Shown piece after piece: positions 1-8,317 of a stretch of DNA of 64,000 nt (positions within the stretch are counted from its first letter, which is position 1; the number at the start of each line of letters is the position of its first letter). This DNA is from Burkholderiales bacterium. GTDB taxonomy: Bacteria; Pseudomonadota; Gammaproteobacteria; Burkholderiales; Burkholderiaceae_C. Made by a program: the position numbers and the translations under genes. A model generated the notes under the pieces. The model was given only the letters and a program-made list of their open reading frames with translations. It did not search any database and was not told the origin of the DNA. The DNA lies in contig JACRPO010000009.1 of NCBI GenBank assembly GCA_016223165.1, forward strand, positions 868,001 to 932,000, given 5' to 3'.

Positions 1-511
1 CGCCGATGCGGGTGATGCCGATCGTCACCAGGTGCTCGACCAGCGCCTGCGCCTCGCGGCCCGAGGTGGCGCGCACGAAGTAGGCCGCACCCTTGACCTT
101 GGCGCGCGCCGAATCGGCGACCGCGTAGCCGCCCAGCGCCGGCGCGCCGCTGCCGAGCAGCAGATCGGCCGTCGCCGCCGTCGTCGCCGAGCCGACGCAG
201 CCGAAGAAGCCGAACACGCTCTCCTGCTCCAGCAGCCGGCGCATGTTGGCCACCGCCTTGGGCGGCTGGAGCTCGTCGTCCAGCGAGACGATGCGCACGC
301 GCCGCCCGTGCACGCCGCCGGCCCGCGCCGTCTCGCCGAAGGCGAGTTGCGCCCCGGCCAGCATGACGTTGATCTGCGCGCCCAGCGGCCCGCTGAGGAT
401 GCCGGTCTGCCCGAAGACCACCTCTTCGTTGCCGACGCCGGGTTCGGCGGCCCGCGCCGCGCGCACGAACGGCGCACCGGCGGCCCAGGTCACCAGATGT
501 CTGCGCTTCAT
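1..511 (-). CDS. ABC-type substrate-binding protein, type I periplasmic fold (C-terminus outside window)
   Basis: About 170 N-terminal codons are present; the gene runs off the left edge. It begins MKRRHLVTWAAGAPFVRAARA, a basic n-region and short hydrophobic stretch that looks like a secretion signal, followed by a mature part reading VVFGQTGILSGPLG, GGVHGRRVRIVSLDD and FGFFGCVGSATT. These are the first beta-alpha units of the branched-chain amino-acid binding protein family (Peripla_BP_6, LivJ-like). The same elements occur in the protein at 4493-5629 (IRIGMVNVQTGPASG, GGVNGRKISLLVGDD, FSLFGYVGTPT), so the two are paralogues. The gene lies 84 bp downstream of the PHA-granule gene on the same strand. 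No permease or ATPase is visible. Ligand unknown. Confidence 0.85.
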   Translation of the reverse strand, partial: MKRRHLVTWAAGAPFVRAARAAEPGVGNEEVVFGQTGILSGPLGAQINVMLAGAQLAFGETARAGGVHGRRVRIVSLDDELQPPKAVANMRRLLEQESVFGFFGCVGSATTAATADLLLGSGAPALGGYAVADSARAKVKGAAYFVRATSGREAQALVEHLVTIGITRIG

Positions 512-595
512 CGCTCCGTCTCCTCCAAGCCTCTCTGGGCCCCATCGCGCTGCCTGACCGATGCGGGCCGCGGCCGGCAACGCCGCCCGCGCGCT

Positions 596-979
596 TCAGC
601 GCTTCTTGGCCGCAGCCGTCTTCGTCGCCGCCTTGGCCGCCGTCCTGGCCGTCGTCTTGGCCATCGCCTTCTTTCCCGCGCCGCCGCCACCCTTGGCCAG
701 CAGGTCGTCGAGCGTCTTCTCGATCTCGTTCTCGATCGTCTTCGAGAAGGCGCCGAGCAGGAAGCCCAGCTTCGCGTCGAGATCGAAGTGGTCGGCGGCC
801 ACGACGAGGCGGCCGTTGACGCCGCTGCGCGTGAACTCGACGGTGTCGGAATATTCGCCCTCGACCACCGTGCACTCCATGTCGAACTTCTTCTCGGCCT
901 CCTCGGCCCACTTCCAGGCGATCTGGCGCGCCTTCTCGAGGCCGAGGTCGTGTTCGCGATGGATGCGCAGGTCTGCCAT
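596..979 (-). CDS. polyhydroxyalkanoic acid system family protein
   Basis: 127 residues. The first 90 match the PHA_gran_rgn family (PF09650): a start MADLRIHREHDLGLEKAR, an acidic middle ending GEYSDTVEFTRSGVNGRL, and the segment DHFDLDAKLGFLLGAF followed by an amphipathic helix. Members are small cytoplasmic proteins found with polyhydroxyalkanoate (storage polyester) granules; their exact role is not settled. The last 35 residues are a low-complexity Ala/Lys/Thr tail ending AAAKKR, resembling the histone-H1-like tails of some granule or nucleoid proteins; that it binds DNA or polyanions is inference. It is 33 bp downstream of the aminopeptidase gene and probably closes the transcript that begins at 4292. 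The Shine-Dalgarno is weak. Confidence 0.85.
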   Translation of the reverse strand: MADLRIHREHDLGLEKARQIAWKWAEEAEKKFDMECTVVEGEYSDTVEFTRSGVNGRLVVAADHFDLDAKLGFLLGAFSKTIENEIEKTLDDLLAKGGGGAGKKAMAKTTARTAAKAATKTAAAKKR

Positions 980-1012
980 GGTGCAAGCCTAGCAGGTCGT
1001 GCAGCGGCGGCC

Positions 1013-2113
1013 TCAGCGCGCCGCGGCTTCCAGCGCCGCGCGTCGCTCGGCCTTCGGCAGCGCCGCCAGGCGGCGCACCTCGGCATAAAAGCGCTCGAAG
1101 TCGCGCCCCTGCTGGTCGAACAGGCGCTCGAACTGCGGCACGAGTTCGTTGTAGGCCGCCTGCACGCCGAGCGAGGCGTTGTTGGCGCGCGCCACCCAGC
1201 CGTCGTAGCCGGCAAAGCCGCCCCAGCGCGCCGCCTTCATCTGCTCGTACTCGGCGCGCATGGCGGCCAGCAGCCCGGCCTTGCGCTCGCGCTTCTCGGC
1301 CTCGGTGATGGCGCTCGCGTACAGCGTCGCAAGGCTCTCGCGCGTGCGCTGCGTCAGGGCGCGGAAGTCGGCGCGGCGCTGCGCCGCGTCGGCATCGGCC
1401 TGGCGCGCCTCGGCGCTGGCGTGCTTGTCGAGCCAGCGCCGGCCGCCGATGCGCTCCACGGCCACCGCGAAGCTCTCGTTGAAGGCGGTGTCGTCGTCGG
1501 CGTAGGCGACCTGGTGCGAGAGCTCGTGGAACACGAGCTTGGCGAGCTCGCCCTCGCCCCAGAAGATGAAGGTGTTGAGCAGCGGGTCGCCGCCCATCCA
1601 GTTGGTGCGCCCGAGCGTGCTGTACGCAGGCACGCCGTAGACGTTGACGTCCAGCCCCTGCGCGCGCAGCTCGGCGCCGAGCGCCTCGGCGCCAGCGCGG
1701 TCGAAGTAGCCGCGGTAGCCGACGCAGCCCACGACCGGGAAGCACCAGGTCTTCAGCGTCAGCGAGAGCTCCGGCGCGGCCACCACGTTCCACACCACGG
1801 CGCTGCGGCCGAGGTCGGCATAACGCCGGTAGCTGGCGTTGTCGGGCAGCTTCAGCTCCTGCACCGCGAACTCGCGCATGCGCTGCGCCAGCTGCAGCCG
1901 CTCGCGCAGGCGCGGCTCGGTGCCCTCGGCGCCGATCCAGCCCGGCAGCGAGCGCGCCTTGGTGACGATCTCCAGGTGCCCGCCCACCGCCTGCGCGTAG
2001 TAGCCGATCGTGCCGCAACCGCTCGTCAGGCACACCGTGCCCGCGGCCAGCGCCACCAGCCCCACCACCCCAGCCGCCGCCATCAGCGCGATCTGCCTGC
2101 CGCTCAGGTGCAC
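1013..2113 (-). CDS. putative zinc aminopeptidase, lipoprotein-like (Aminopep family, PF10023)
   Basis: 366 residues. The N-terminus carries a hydrophobic segment (about residues 9-30) ending in CLTSGC, close to a lipobox, so it is probably exported and lipid-anchored. The core has the zincin motif HELSHQ with a downstream glutamate in DTAFNESFAVAVERIG, the gluzincin arrangement. GWIGAEGTEPRLRERLQLAQ and VSNQ-like Tyr-rich stretches such as SYRRYADLGRSAVVWNVVA fit the uncharacterised proteobacterial aminopeptidase family PF10023. Substrate is not known. The chosen start is GTG, 7 bp after the stop of the molybdopterin gene; an internal ATG at 2083 would remove ten residues and still leave the signal. 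It is the second gene of a probable minus-strand operon. Confidence 0.85.
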   Translation of the reverse strand: MHLSGRQIALMAAAGVVGLVALAAGTVCLTSGCGTIGYYAQAVGGHLEIVTKARSLPGWIGAEGTEPRLRERLQLAQRMREFAVQELKLPDNASYRRYADLGRSAVVWNVVAAPELSLTLKTWCFPVVGCVGYRGYFDRAGAEALGAELRAQGLDVNVYGVPAYSTLGRTNWMGGDPLLNTFIFWGEGELAKLVFHELSHQVAYADDDTAFNESFAVAVERIGGRRWLDKHASAEARQADADAAQRRADFRALTQRTRESLATLYASAITEAEKRERKAGLLAAMRAEYEQMKAARWGGFAGYDGWVARANNASLGVQAAYNELVPQFERLFDQQGRDFERFYAEVRRLAALPKAERRAALEAAAR

Positions 2114-2120
2114 GGTGCAG

Positions 2121-4292
2121 TCATTCCGCGGCCGCGGCGGAGGTCCCGCCCTCCGAGGCGGCGCCCGCGGCGGCGGCGCGCTCGACCTGCACCAGGCAGT
2201 CGTAGAACGCCGGCGCGCGCCCGATGTCGGTGAGGCGCTGGTGCGTGAGCTGGTTGACGTTGGTGCCGTCGCGGCCGAACTTGCGCCACCAGACGCCGAG
2301 GCCGTGCACGACCCCCGGCCGCGCGCGGCCGGTCACGCCGCCGACCACGGCCCGCGCCAGCGTGCTGCCGCGGTCGTTGAAGATGCGCACGAGCTCGCCG
2401 TCGGCGATGCCACGCGCCGCCGCATCTCCTTCGTGCATCTCGAGCACCGGTTCGCCTTCGGCGGCGCGCAGGCTCGGCACGTTGACGAAGCTGGAGTTGA
2501 GGAAGTGGCGCGCCGGCGGCGAGATCATCGCCAGCGGATAGCGACCGGCCAGCGCCGGCGAAGACAGCACGCTCTCGTAGTTGGGCAGGTAGTCGGGCAC
2601 GCCGACACCGGGCGCGTCGACGACGGCCTTGCCGCTCGGCGTGGGGAAGTCGCCGTTCGCGAAAGGCGCCTCGCCGATGGCGAGCCGGCTCCAGCCCTTG
2701 CGCTCGAGCTCGCCCGGCTTGACGCGCGTGGGGTCGAAGGCGGCGAGCGCCATCGTCTCGTCGCTGTCCGAAAAACACGGCTCGGTGAAGCCCATGCGGC
2801 GCGCGAGCTGGCGGAAGATCTCTGCATTCGATCGCGCCTGCCCGAGCGGCGCGATGGCCGGGCGGTTCAGCATCGCGTAGACATGGCCGTAGGCGGTGTG
2901 CGCGTCCCAGTGCTCGAGCTGCGTCGTCGCCGGCAGCACGTAATCGGCGTGGTCGGCGGTGTCGGTGAGGAAGTGCTCGAGCACGACGGTGAAGAGGTCC
3001 TCGCGCGCGAAGCCCCGCGCCACCTTCGCGCTGTCGGGTGCCACCGCGACCGGGTTGCTGTTGTAGACGACCAGCGCCTCGACGCGCGGGCCGAACTCGG
3101 GTGAGCTCTCGCGCAGCAGGTCGTCGCCGATCGTGCTCATGTTGATGGTGCGCGGGCCCTTCGCCTTCTCCCCCTTCTCCGCCTTCTTGCCGTCGGCCGC
3201 CGGCCCGTAGACCGCCTCGAGCAGGTCGGGCCGTTGCAGCCAGGCGTCGCGCCGCGCGCCGCGGAACCAGCCGCTCGTGGACAGCAGCAGCCCGCCGGCG
3301 CGATGCCGCCAGGCCCCCACCAGGCAAGGCAGCAGCGCGATCAGCCGCACCGCGTTGCCGCCGCCGCGCACGCGCTGCATGCCGTAGTTGAGGCGGATGG
3401 CCGCCGGCCGCGTGCTGCCGTACTCGCGCGCGAGCTCGGCAATCACCGCCGCATCGATGCCGCACACCGCGGCGGCACGCTCGGGCGGCCAGGCGAGGGC
3501 CCGCTCGCGCAGCTTCTCGAAGCCCTCGACATGGCGCTCGATGTAGTCGTGGTCGAGCCCATGATCACGATGGTCGTGCACGATCAGCTCGTGCATCAGC
3601 GCCAGCGCCAGCGCGCCGTCGGTGCCGGGCAGGAGCGCGATGTGCTGGTGGCACTTCTCGGCCGTCTCGCTGCGCCGGGGGTCGATGCAGACCAGTTTCG
3701 CGCCGGCCCGCTTGGCCTGCTGCGCATAGTTCCAGAAGTGCACGCTGCTGGTGATTGGGTTGCTGCCCCAGATCAGGATGAGCCGGCTCTCGGCGTAGTG
3801 CTCGACATGCATGCCGACCTTGGCGCCGTAGGTGGCGACGAGCGCCTCGCCGCCGGCGTTGGAGCAGATCGTGCGGTCGAGGAAGCTCGCGCCCAGCCGG
3901 TGCCAGAAGCGCGCCGCCATGCCCTCGCCCTGCACGAGGCCCATCGTGCCGGCGTAGCTGTAGGGCAGGATGGCCTGCGGGTCCCGTGCCGCGATCGCCT
4001 TCAGGCGCGCCGCGATGTCATCGAGCGCCGCGTCCCAGCTCACCGGCTCGAAGCGGCCTTCGCCCTTGCGACCGACGCGCTTCAGCGGCTGCAGCACGCG
4101 CTCGGCGTGGTAGGTGCGCTCGGCGTAGCGGCTCACCTTCGTGCACAGGGCGCCATGCGTGGTCGGGTGCTCGGGGTCGCCGGCGACGCGCACGACGCGG
4201 CCATCGGTCACCGTGACGTGCAGGGCGCAGGTGTCGGGGCAGTCGTGCGGGCACACCGCCTGCACGACGCGCGACGAAGAGGAGGCGGTCAT
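2121..4292 (-). CDS. molybdopterin-dependent oxidoreductase, DMSO reductase family, cytoplasmic
   Basis: 723 residues. Four cysteines near the N-terminus (C14, C18 and C22 in CPHDCPDTC, and C50) form a [4Fe-4S] site. LILIWGSNPITSS and the C-terminal VWWRKFGRDGTNVNQLT region fit the bis-molybdopterin guanine dinucleotide fold. C143 in DRTICSNAGGEA sits where the Mo ligand (Cys or selenocysteine) lies in formate dehydrogenases, so Cys ligation is likely; this is inference by position. No Tat signal is present and no iron-sulfur or membrane subunit is encoded beside it, so the electron partner is unknown. ATG 4292 was preferred to an upstream TTG extension of arginine/glycine-rich sequence. A Lys/Glu-rich insertion (GKKAEKGEKAKG) lies near residue 370. 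First gene of the leftward operon. Confidence 0.92.
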   Translation of the reverse strand: MTASSSSRVVQAVCPHDCPDTCALHVTVTDGRVVRVAGDPEHPTTHGALCTKVSRYAERTYHAERVLQPLKRVGRKGEGRFEPVSWDAALDDIAARLKAIAARDPQAILPYSYAGTMGLVQGEGMAARFWHRLGASFLDRTICSNAGGEALVATYGAKVGMHVEHYAESRLILIWGSNPITSSVHFWNYAQQAKRAGAKLVCIDPRRSETAEKCHQHIALLPGTDGALALALMHELIVHDHRDHGLDHDYIERHVEGFEKLRERALAWPPERAAAVCGIDAAVIAELAREYGSTRPAAIRLNYGMQRVRGGGNAVRLIALLPCLVGAWRHRAGGLLLSTSGWFRGARRDAWLQRPDLLEAVYGPAADGKKAEKGEKAKGPRTINMSTIGDDLLRESSPEFGPRVEALVVYNSNPVAVAPDSAKVARGFAREDLFTVVLEHFLTDTADHADYVLPATTQLEHWDAHTAYGHVYAMLNRPAIAPLGQARSNAEIFRQLARRMGFTEPCFSDSDETMALAAFDPTRVKPGELERKGWSRLAIGEAPFANGDFPTPSGKAVVDAPGVGVPDYLPNYESVLSSPALAGRYPLAMISPPARHFLNSSFVNVPSLRAAEGEPVLEMHEGDAAARGIADGELVRIFNDRGSTLARAVVGGVTGRARPGVVHGLGVWWRKFGRDGTNVNQLTHQRLTDIGRAPAFYDCLVQVERAAAAGAASEGGTSAAAAE

Positions 4293-4492
4293 GCCGGCAC
4301 TTTGCCACAGTCGTCCGCCCCGGCCGCCCCTTCGGACGCCCCGCCCGACCCGTGGCCGTGCTGGGTGCCCCACTCAAGGACCGGGAATGGGTGTCGATAA
4401 CGCCCTACATGACCGGATCGGGTGCGTGCGGCCGCGCCAGACTTCCCGCCACCTTCTTCATCCATGCCGCGCCACCTGCAGGAGCCTGCCCC

Positions 4493-5629
4493 ATGCGCCA
4501 TTTCTCGCTCGCCACCCTCGCCGCCGCTGCCCTGGCCTGTGCGCTGCCCGCCACGGCCCAGGACGGCATCTCTGCTGCCGAGATCCGCATCGGCATGGTC
4601 AACGTGCAGACCGGCCCCGCGTCGGGCCTGGGCAAGGGCATGCGCAGCGGCGCCGAGGCCGTGTTCAGCGCCGTCAACGCCAAGGGCGGCGTCAACGGCC
4701 GCAAGATCTCGCTGCTGGTGGGCGACGACGGCTACGAGCCCAACAAGGCCGTCGACGAGACGCTCAAGATGATCGAGCAGGAGAAGGTCTTCTCGCTCTT
4801 CGGCTACGTGGGCACGCCCACCGCCAACGCCGTGCTGCCCATCGTCAAGGAAATGGACGTGCCGCTGGTCGGCGCCTTCACCGGCGCGATGAGCCTGCGC
4901 CAGCCGGTCACCAAGCAGGTGTTCAACGTGCGCGCCAGCTACGACGACGAAGCCGAGGCGCTGGTGGCGCACTTCCTGGCCAACGGTGCCAAGACGGTGG
5001 CCGTGTTCTATCAGGACGACGGCTTCGGCCTCGCGGTGCTCTCGGGCACCGAGAAGGCGCTGAAGAAGCGCGGCATGCAGGTCGCTGCCAAGGGCACCTT
5101 CCAGCGCAACACGCTCGCCATCAAGGGCGGCATGGCCGCCATGCTCGAGGCCAAGCCCGATGCGGTGGTGATGGTCGGCACCTACGCGCCGCTGGCCGCC
5201 TTCATCAAGGAAGCGCGCGCCGCCGGCCTGAAGTCGCAGCTCGCCACCGTGAGCTTCGTCGGCACCGACAACCTCGTGGCGCAGGTCGGCAAGGAAGGCG
5301 ACGGCGTGCTCATCTCGCAGGTCGTGCCCTTCCCGGCCGACGACGACATCGCCGTGACGCGCGAGTGCCGCGAGGCCGTCAAGGCGCACAGCGGCGAGGT
5401 GCTCGGCTTCGTCAACTTCGAAGGCTGCATCACCGCCAAGGTGATGGTGGCGGCGCTCGAGCGCGCCGGCAAGGAACCCAGCCGCGAGGCGCTGGTCGGC
5501 GCGCTGCGCGGCATGCAGGGTGTCGACCTGGGCGGCATGCGCGTCGGCTTCGCGGCCGACAACCACCAGGCCTCGAACAGCGTGTTCATGACGCAGATCC
5601 GCGACGGTCGCATCGCCAAGCTGAAGTGA
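4493..5629 (+). CDS. orphan ABC-type substrate-binding protein, branched-chain amino-acid-binding-like
   Basis: 378 residues. ATG 4493 has a Shine-Dalgarno (AGGAG, about 4480-4484) and gives a standard signal peptide, MRHFSLATLAAAALACALPATA, cut before QDG. The mature protein is a two-lobed type I binding fold of the Peripla_BP_6 family (IRIGMVNVQTGPASG, GGVNGRKISLLVGDDGYEP, TVAVFYQDDGFG, MVGTYAPLAAFIKEA). A longer upstream reading frame has no signal peptide and is rejected. No permease or ATPase gene is adjacent; instead a chemoreceptor starts 90 bp downstream on the same strand. A periplasmic sensing role with that receptor is possible, as is service to a distant transporter. Paralogue of the truncated protein at 1-511. 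The 200 bp to the divergent molybdopterin gene must hold promoters for both directions. Confidence 0.92.
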   Translation: MRHFSLATLAAAALACALPATAQDGISAAEIRIGMVNVQTGPASGLGKGMRSGAEAVFSAVNAKGGVNGRKISLLVGDDGYEPNKAVDETLKMIEQEKVFSLFGYVGTPTANAVLPIVKEMDVPLVGAFTGAMSLRQPVTKQVFNVRASYDDEAEALVAHFLANGAKTVAVFYQDDGFGLAVLSGTEKALKKRGMQVAAKGTFQRNTLAIKGGMAAMLEAKPDAVVMVGTYAPLAAFIKEARAAGLKSQLATVSFVGTDNLVAQVGKEGDGVLISQVVPFPADDDIAVTRECREAVKAHSGEVLGFVNFEGCITAKVMVAALERAGKEPSREALVGALRGMQGVDLGGMRVGFAADNHQASNSVFMTQIRDGRIAKLK

Positions 5630-5639
5630 GTCGCTCCGC

Positions 5640-5663
5640 GGGCGCCGCCGCCGGGCGGCGCCC
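5640..5663. other. perfect 8-bp stem-loop between binding protein and chemoreceptor genes
   Basis: GGGCGCCG (5640-5647) pairs with CGGCGCCC (5656-5663) over an 8-nt loop, starting 11 nt after the binding-protein stop. There is no T-run, so it is not a classical intrinsic terminator. It could reduce readthrough or protect the 3' end of the upstream message. Confidence 0.4.
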
Positions 5664-5719
5664 CGGAGTTCACAGGCCTGGATCGTCGACCCCAGGCACC
5701 CGCTTCCGGTGACCCGCCC

Positions 5720-8185
5720 ATGAAGATTTCCCATCGTCTGATCGCCCTGTCGGCCCTCTCGGGCGCCGGCCTCGCCTGCGTGGCCGCGGTGAGCTTCTTC
5801 GCCGTCACCTCGATCCAGCACGACCTGCAGGGCCTGACCACGCAGGCGGCGCCGCTGCAGGCGCGCACGCTCGAGCTGCAGGAACGCAGCGAGCGCCTGA
5901 TGGGATCGCTGCTGCGCCTGAGCCACGCGCGCGCCGCCGACGAGCTGCAGAAGGTCACCGACGCGGCCGCCGCGGACCTGCAACGCATCGCCAAGCTGCG
6001 CGACGAGATCCGCGCCCTCGACCCGAAGGCGGGCTCGCCGGTCTCGGGCGGCACGGGCGGTACGGGCGGCGAGTTCGCCGCCGCGCACGAGCAGATCGCC
6101 GCCGCGGCGCGCCGCCGTCTCGGCGACGAAGCGGCCTATCGCGGCGAGACCGAATCGGCGCGCGCGGCGCTGACCAAGGCCGAGCAGCAGATCGGCGCCA
6201 CGCGGCAGGCGGTCAACGGCATCGGCGTCGAGGCCGGTGTCGCGGCCGACAAGGCGCAGGAGGCGGCGCGACGCCTGGCCACGCAGGCCAAGCTGGCGCT
6301 GAAGGCGCAGACACTGCTCAAGGACGTGGCGCTCGTCGTCACCGAGGTCGACGTGGTGACCAACCGCTTCCGCCTGACGCCGCTGCGCGAGAAGTTGAAA
6401 GCGCCGCTGGACAGCATCCAGCGCCTCGACGCCGGCGGCACCAGCGCGGCCGCAGCCGCCGCCGCGGCGGCGGCAGCGGCAGACGATCCGCTCAAGGAGA
6501 CGCGCACCGCCGCCACCAGGCTGTGGGAGCTCGCCACGCGCGACGGTGACGGCCTCTTCGCGCAGCGCACGAAGGCGCTCGCCAAGGCCGAGGGCGGCGA
6601 GGCCGCCTATGCGGCGCAGCGCAAGGCCATCGTCACGCTCATCGACGAGCAGGTGACGCGCCTGTCGGCACTCGCCGACACGCTCGAGGTGGCAGGCGTC
6701 AAGCAGCGCCAGGTGCTCGAAGCGGCGCTGAAGCTGCGCAACGAGCCCGGCGGTGTCGTCGCCACCAGCGAGGCGGTGGCCCTGGCCATCCGCGACATGG
6801 GGGCCGGCCTGCGCCAGTTGATGCTGGCCGCCGACAGCAAGGATCTGCAGCTCACCCATCAGGCGCTGAGCAAGCGTGGCGAAGCGCTCGCCCAGGACAT
6901 GAAGGCCATGCGCGCCGGCCTCGTGAAGATGGGCCGGCCGCAACTGGCCGAGCAGGTGCAGACCGCCCAGCTCTCGATGGGCATGGTCACGACGTCGATC
7001 GACAAGGTGGCGGCCAGCCGCCAGGGCCTGCTCGCCAGCGAGCTGGCGATGGCGCAGTCGCTGGCGCAGCTGAAGGCCGTGGCGGCGCGCCAGGCCGAGC
7101 TCGGCGAGCAGCAGGTCAAGTCGGTCGGCGAGCGCCAGGCCGAAGTGAGCGCCGCCGTCGACCGCCGCGTCGCCTGGTCGCTGACGATGATCATCGGCAT
7201 CTCGATCGCCGCCATCGGCTTCATCGGCGCGCTCAGCTGGCACACCGTGCGCGGCGTGACGCGGCGGCTCAATGCCGCCGTCGAGGTGGCCGAGCAGGTG
7301 TCGCGCGGGCATCTCCACGCGATCCCCGAGGCGACCGGCCGCGACGAGACGGCGCGCCTGCTCGCCGCGCTCGCCGGCATGGTCGGCACGCTCAAGGGCA
7401 TCGTCGCCGACATCCAGGGCGCAGCCAGCGAGATCGACATCGGCGCGCGCGAGATCAGCCGCGGCAACCAGGACCTCAGCCAGCGCACCGAGCGCCAGGC
7501 GAGTGCGCTGCAGCAGACGGCCGCCTCGATGGAGGAACTGGGCGCCACGGTGCAGCAAAACGCCGACAACGCGCGCCAGGCGAACGAGCTGGCCGTCGGC
7601 GCCTCGGGCGTGGCCGAGCGCGGTGGCGAGGTTGTCAGCGCTGTCGTGCAGAAGATGAAGGCCATCAGCGGCAGCAGCGCCAAGATCGCCGAGATCATCG
7701 GCACCATCGACGCCATCGCCTTCCAGACCAACATCCTCGCGCTCAATGCCGCCGTCGAGGCGGCGCGGGCCGGCGAGCAGGGGCGCGGCTTCGCCGTCGT
7801 CGCCGGCGAGGTGCGCACGCTGGCGCGCCGCTCGGCCGAGGCGGCGCAGGAGATCAAGGTGCTGATCGGCGCCAGCGTCGGGCAGGTGGCCGACGGTGCC
7901 AAGCTCGTCGACCAGGCCGGCGCGACGATGCAGGAGATCGTCAGCGCCACCAGGCGCGTCACGGCCATCATGCGCGAGATCAGCGGTGCCAGCGCCGAGC
8001 AGAGCAGCGGCGTCGCGCAGGTCGGCCAGGCCGTGCAGCAGATGGACCAGGGCACGCAGCAGAACGCCGCGCTCGTCGAGCAGTCGGCCGCCGCGGCGCT
8101 GAGCCTGCAGCAGCAGGCGCAGCAGCTGACACGCGCGGTGGCGGTGTTCAAGCTCGACGCGGAAGAAGCGGCGCTCGCCTCCTGA
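5720..8185 (+). CDS. methyl-accepting chemotaxis protein (chemoreceptor)
   Basis: 821 residues. TM1 lies at about 7-29 and TM2 at about 484-508 (MIIGISIAAIGFIGALSW), enclosing an unusually long, helix-rich periplasmic region of about 450 residues. HAMP follows (about 509-560), then the methyl-accepting domain with the conserved hairpin tip NILALNAAVEAARAG near residue 670, which contacts CheA and CheW. There is no C-terminal pentapeptide tether for CheR/CheB; the end is EEAALAS. Two low-complexity spots occur in the periplasmic part: GGTGGTGG near residue 113 and a run of about 12 alanines near 243. The length of the sensory region suggests a helical-bimodular type of sensor rather than a single PAS or Cache domain; I cannot name the domain. 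It follows the orphan binding protein by 90 bp. Confidence 0.95.
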   Translation: MKISHRLIALSALSGAGLACVAAVSFFAVTSIQHDLQGLTTQAAPLQARTLELQERSERLMGSLLRLSHARAADELQKVTDAAAADLQRIAKLRDEIRALDPKAGSPVSGGTGGTGGEFAAAHEQIAAAARRRLGDEAAYRGETESARAALTKAEQQIGATRQAVNGIGVEAGVAADKAQEAARRLATQAKLALKAQTLLKDVALVVTEVDVVTNRFRLTPLREKLKAPLDSIQRLDAGGTSAAAAAAAAAAAADDPLKETRTAATRLWELATRDGDGLFAQRTKALAKAEGGEAAYAAQRKAIVTLIDEQVTRLSALADTLEVAGVKQRQVLEAALKLRNEPGGVVATSEAVALAIRDMGAGLRQLMLAADSKDLQLTHQALSKRGEALAQDMKAMRAGLVKMGRPQLAEQVQTAQLSMGMVTTSIDKVAASRQGLLASELAMAQSLAQLKAVAARQAELGEQQVKSVGERQAEVSAAVDRRVAWSLTMIIGISIAAIGFIGALSWHTVRGVTRRLNAAVEVAEQVSRGHLHAIPEATGRDETARLLAALAGMVGTLKGIVADIQGAASEIDIGAREISRGNQDLSQRTERQASALQQTAASMEELGATVQQNADNARQANELAVGASGVAERGGEVVSAVVQKMKAISGSSAKIAEIIGTIDAIAFQTNILALNAAVEAARAGEQGRGFAVVAGEVRTLARRSAEAAQEIKVLIGASVGQVADGAKLVDQAGATMQEIVSATRRVTAIMREISGASAEQSSGVAQVGQAVQQMDQGTQQNAALVEQSAAAALSLQQQAQQLTRAVAVFKLDAEEAALAS

Positions 8186-8260
8186 TTGGCGTCGGCGCTC
8201 GCCGCCGCCCGCGGCGCGCTCGGCAAACCAGGCCGACGCGCGCTGTGCAAACCCCGCCTG

Positions 8261-8276
8261 CTGCCGGGCTCGGCAG
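8261..8276. other. perfect 6-bp stem-loop upstream of the M20 hydrolase
   Basis: CTGCCG (8261-8266) and CGGCAG (8271-8276) flank a GGCT loop in the 132-bp gap after the chemoreceptor. No T-tract follows. A -10-like TAACAT lies at about 8285-8290, so the hairpin would fall within or just upstream of a promoter for the next gene. Confidence 0.3.
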
Positions 8277-8317
8277 GCCGGCGCTAACATGGCTCGCATA
8301 CCCCCGGGGACTGCGCC

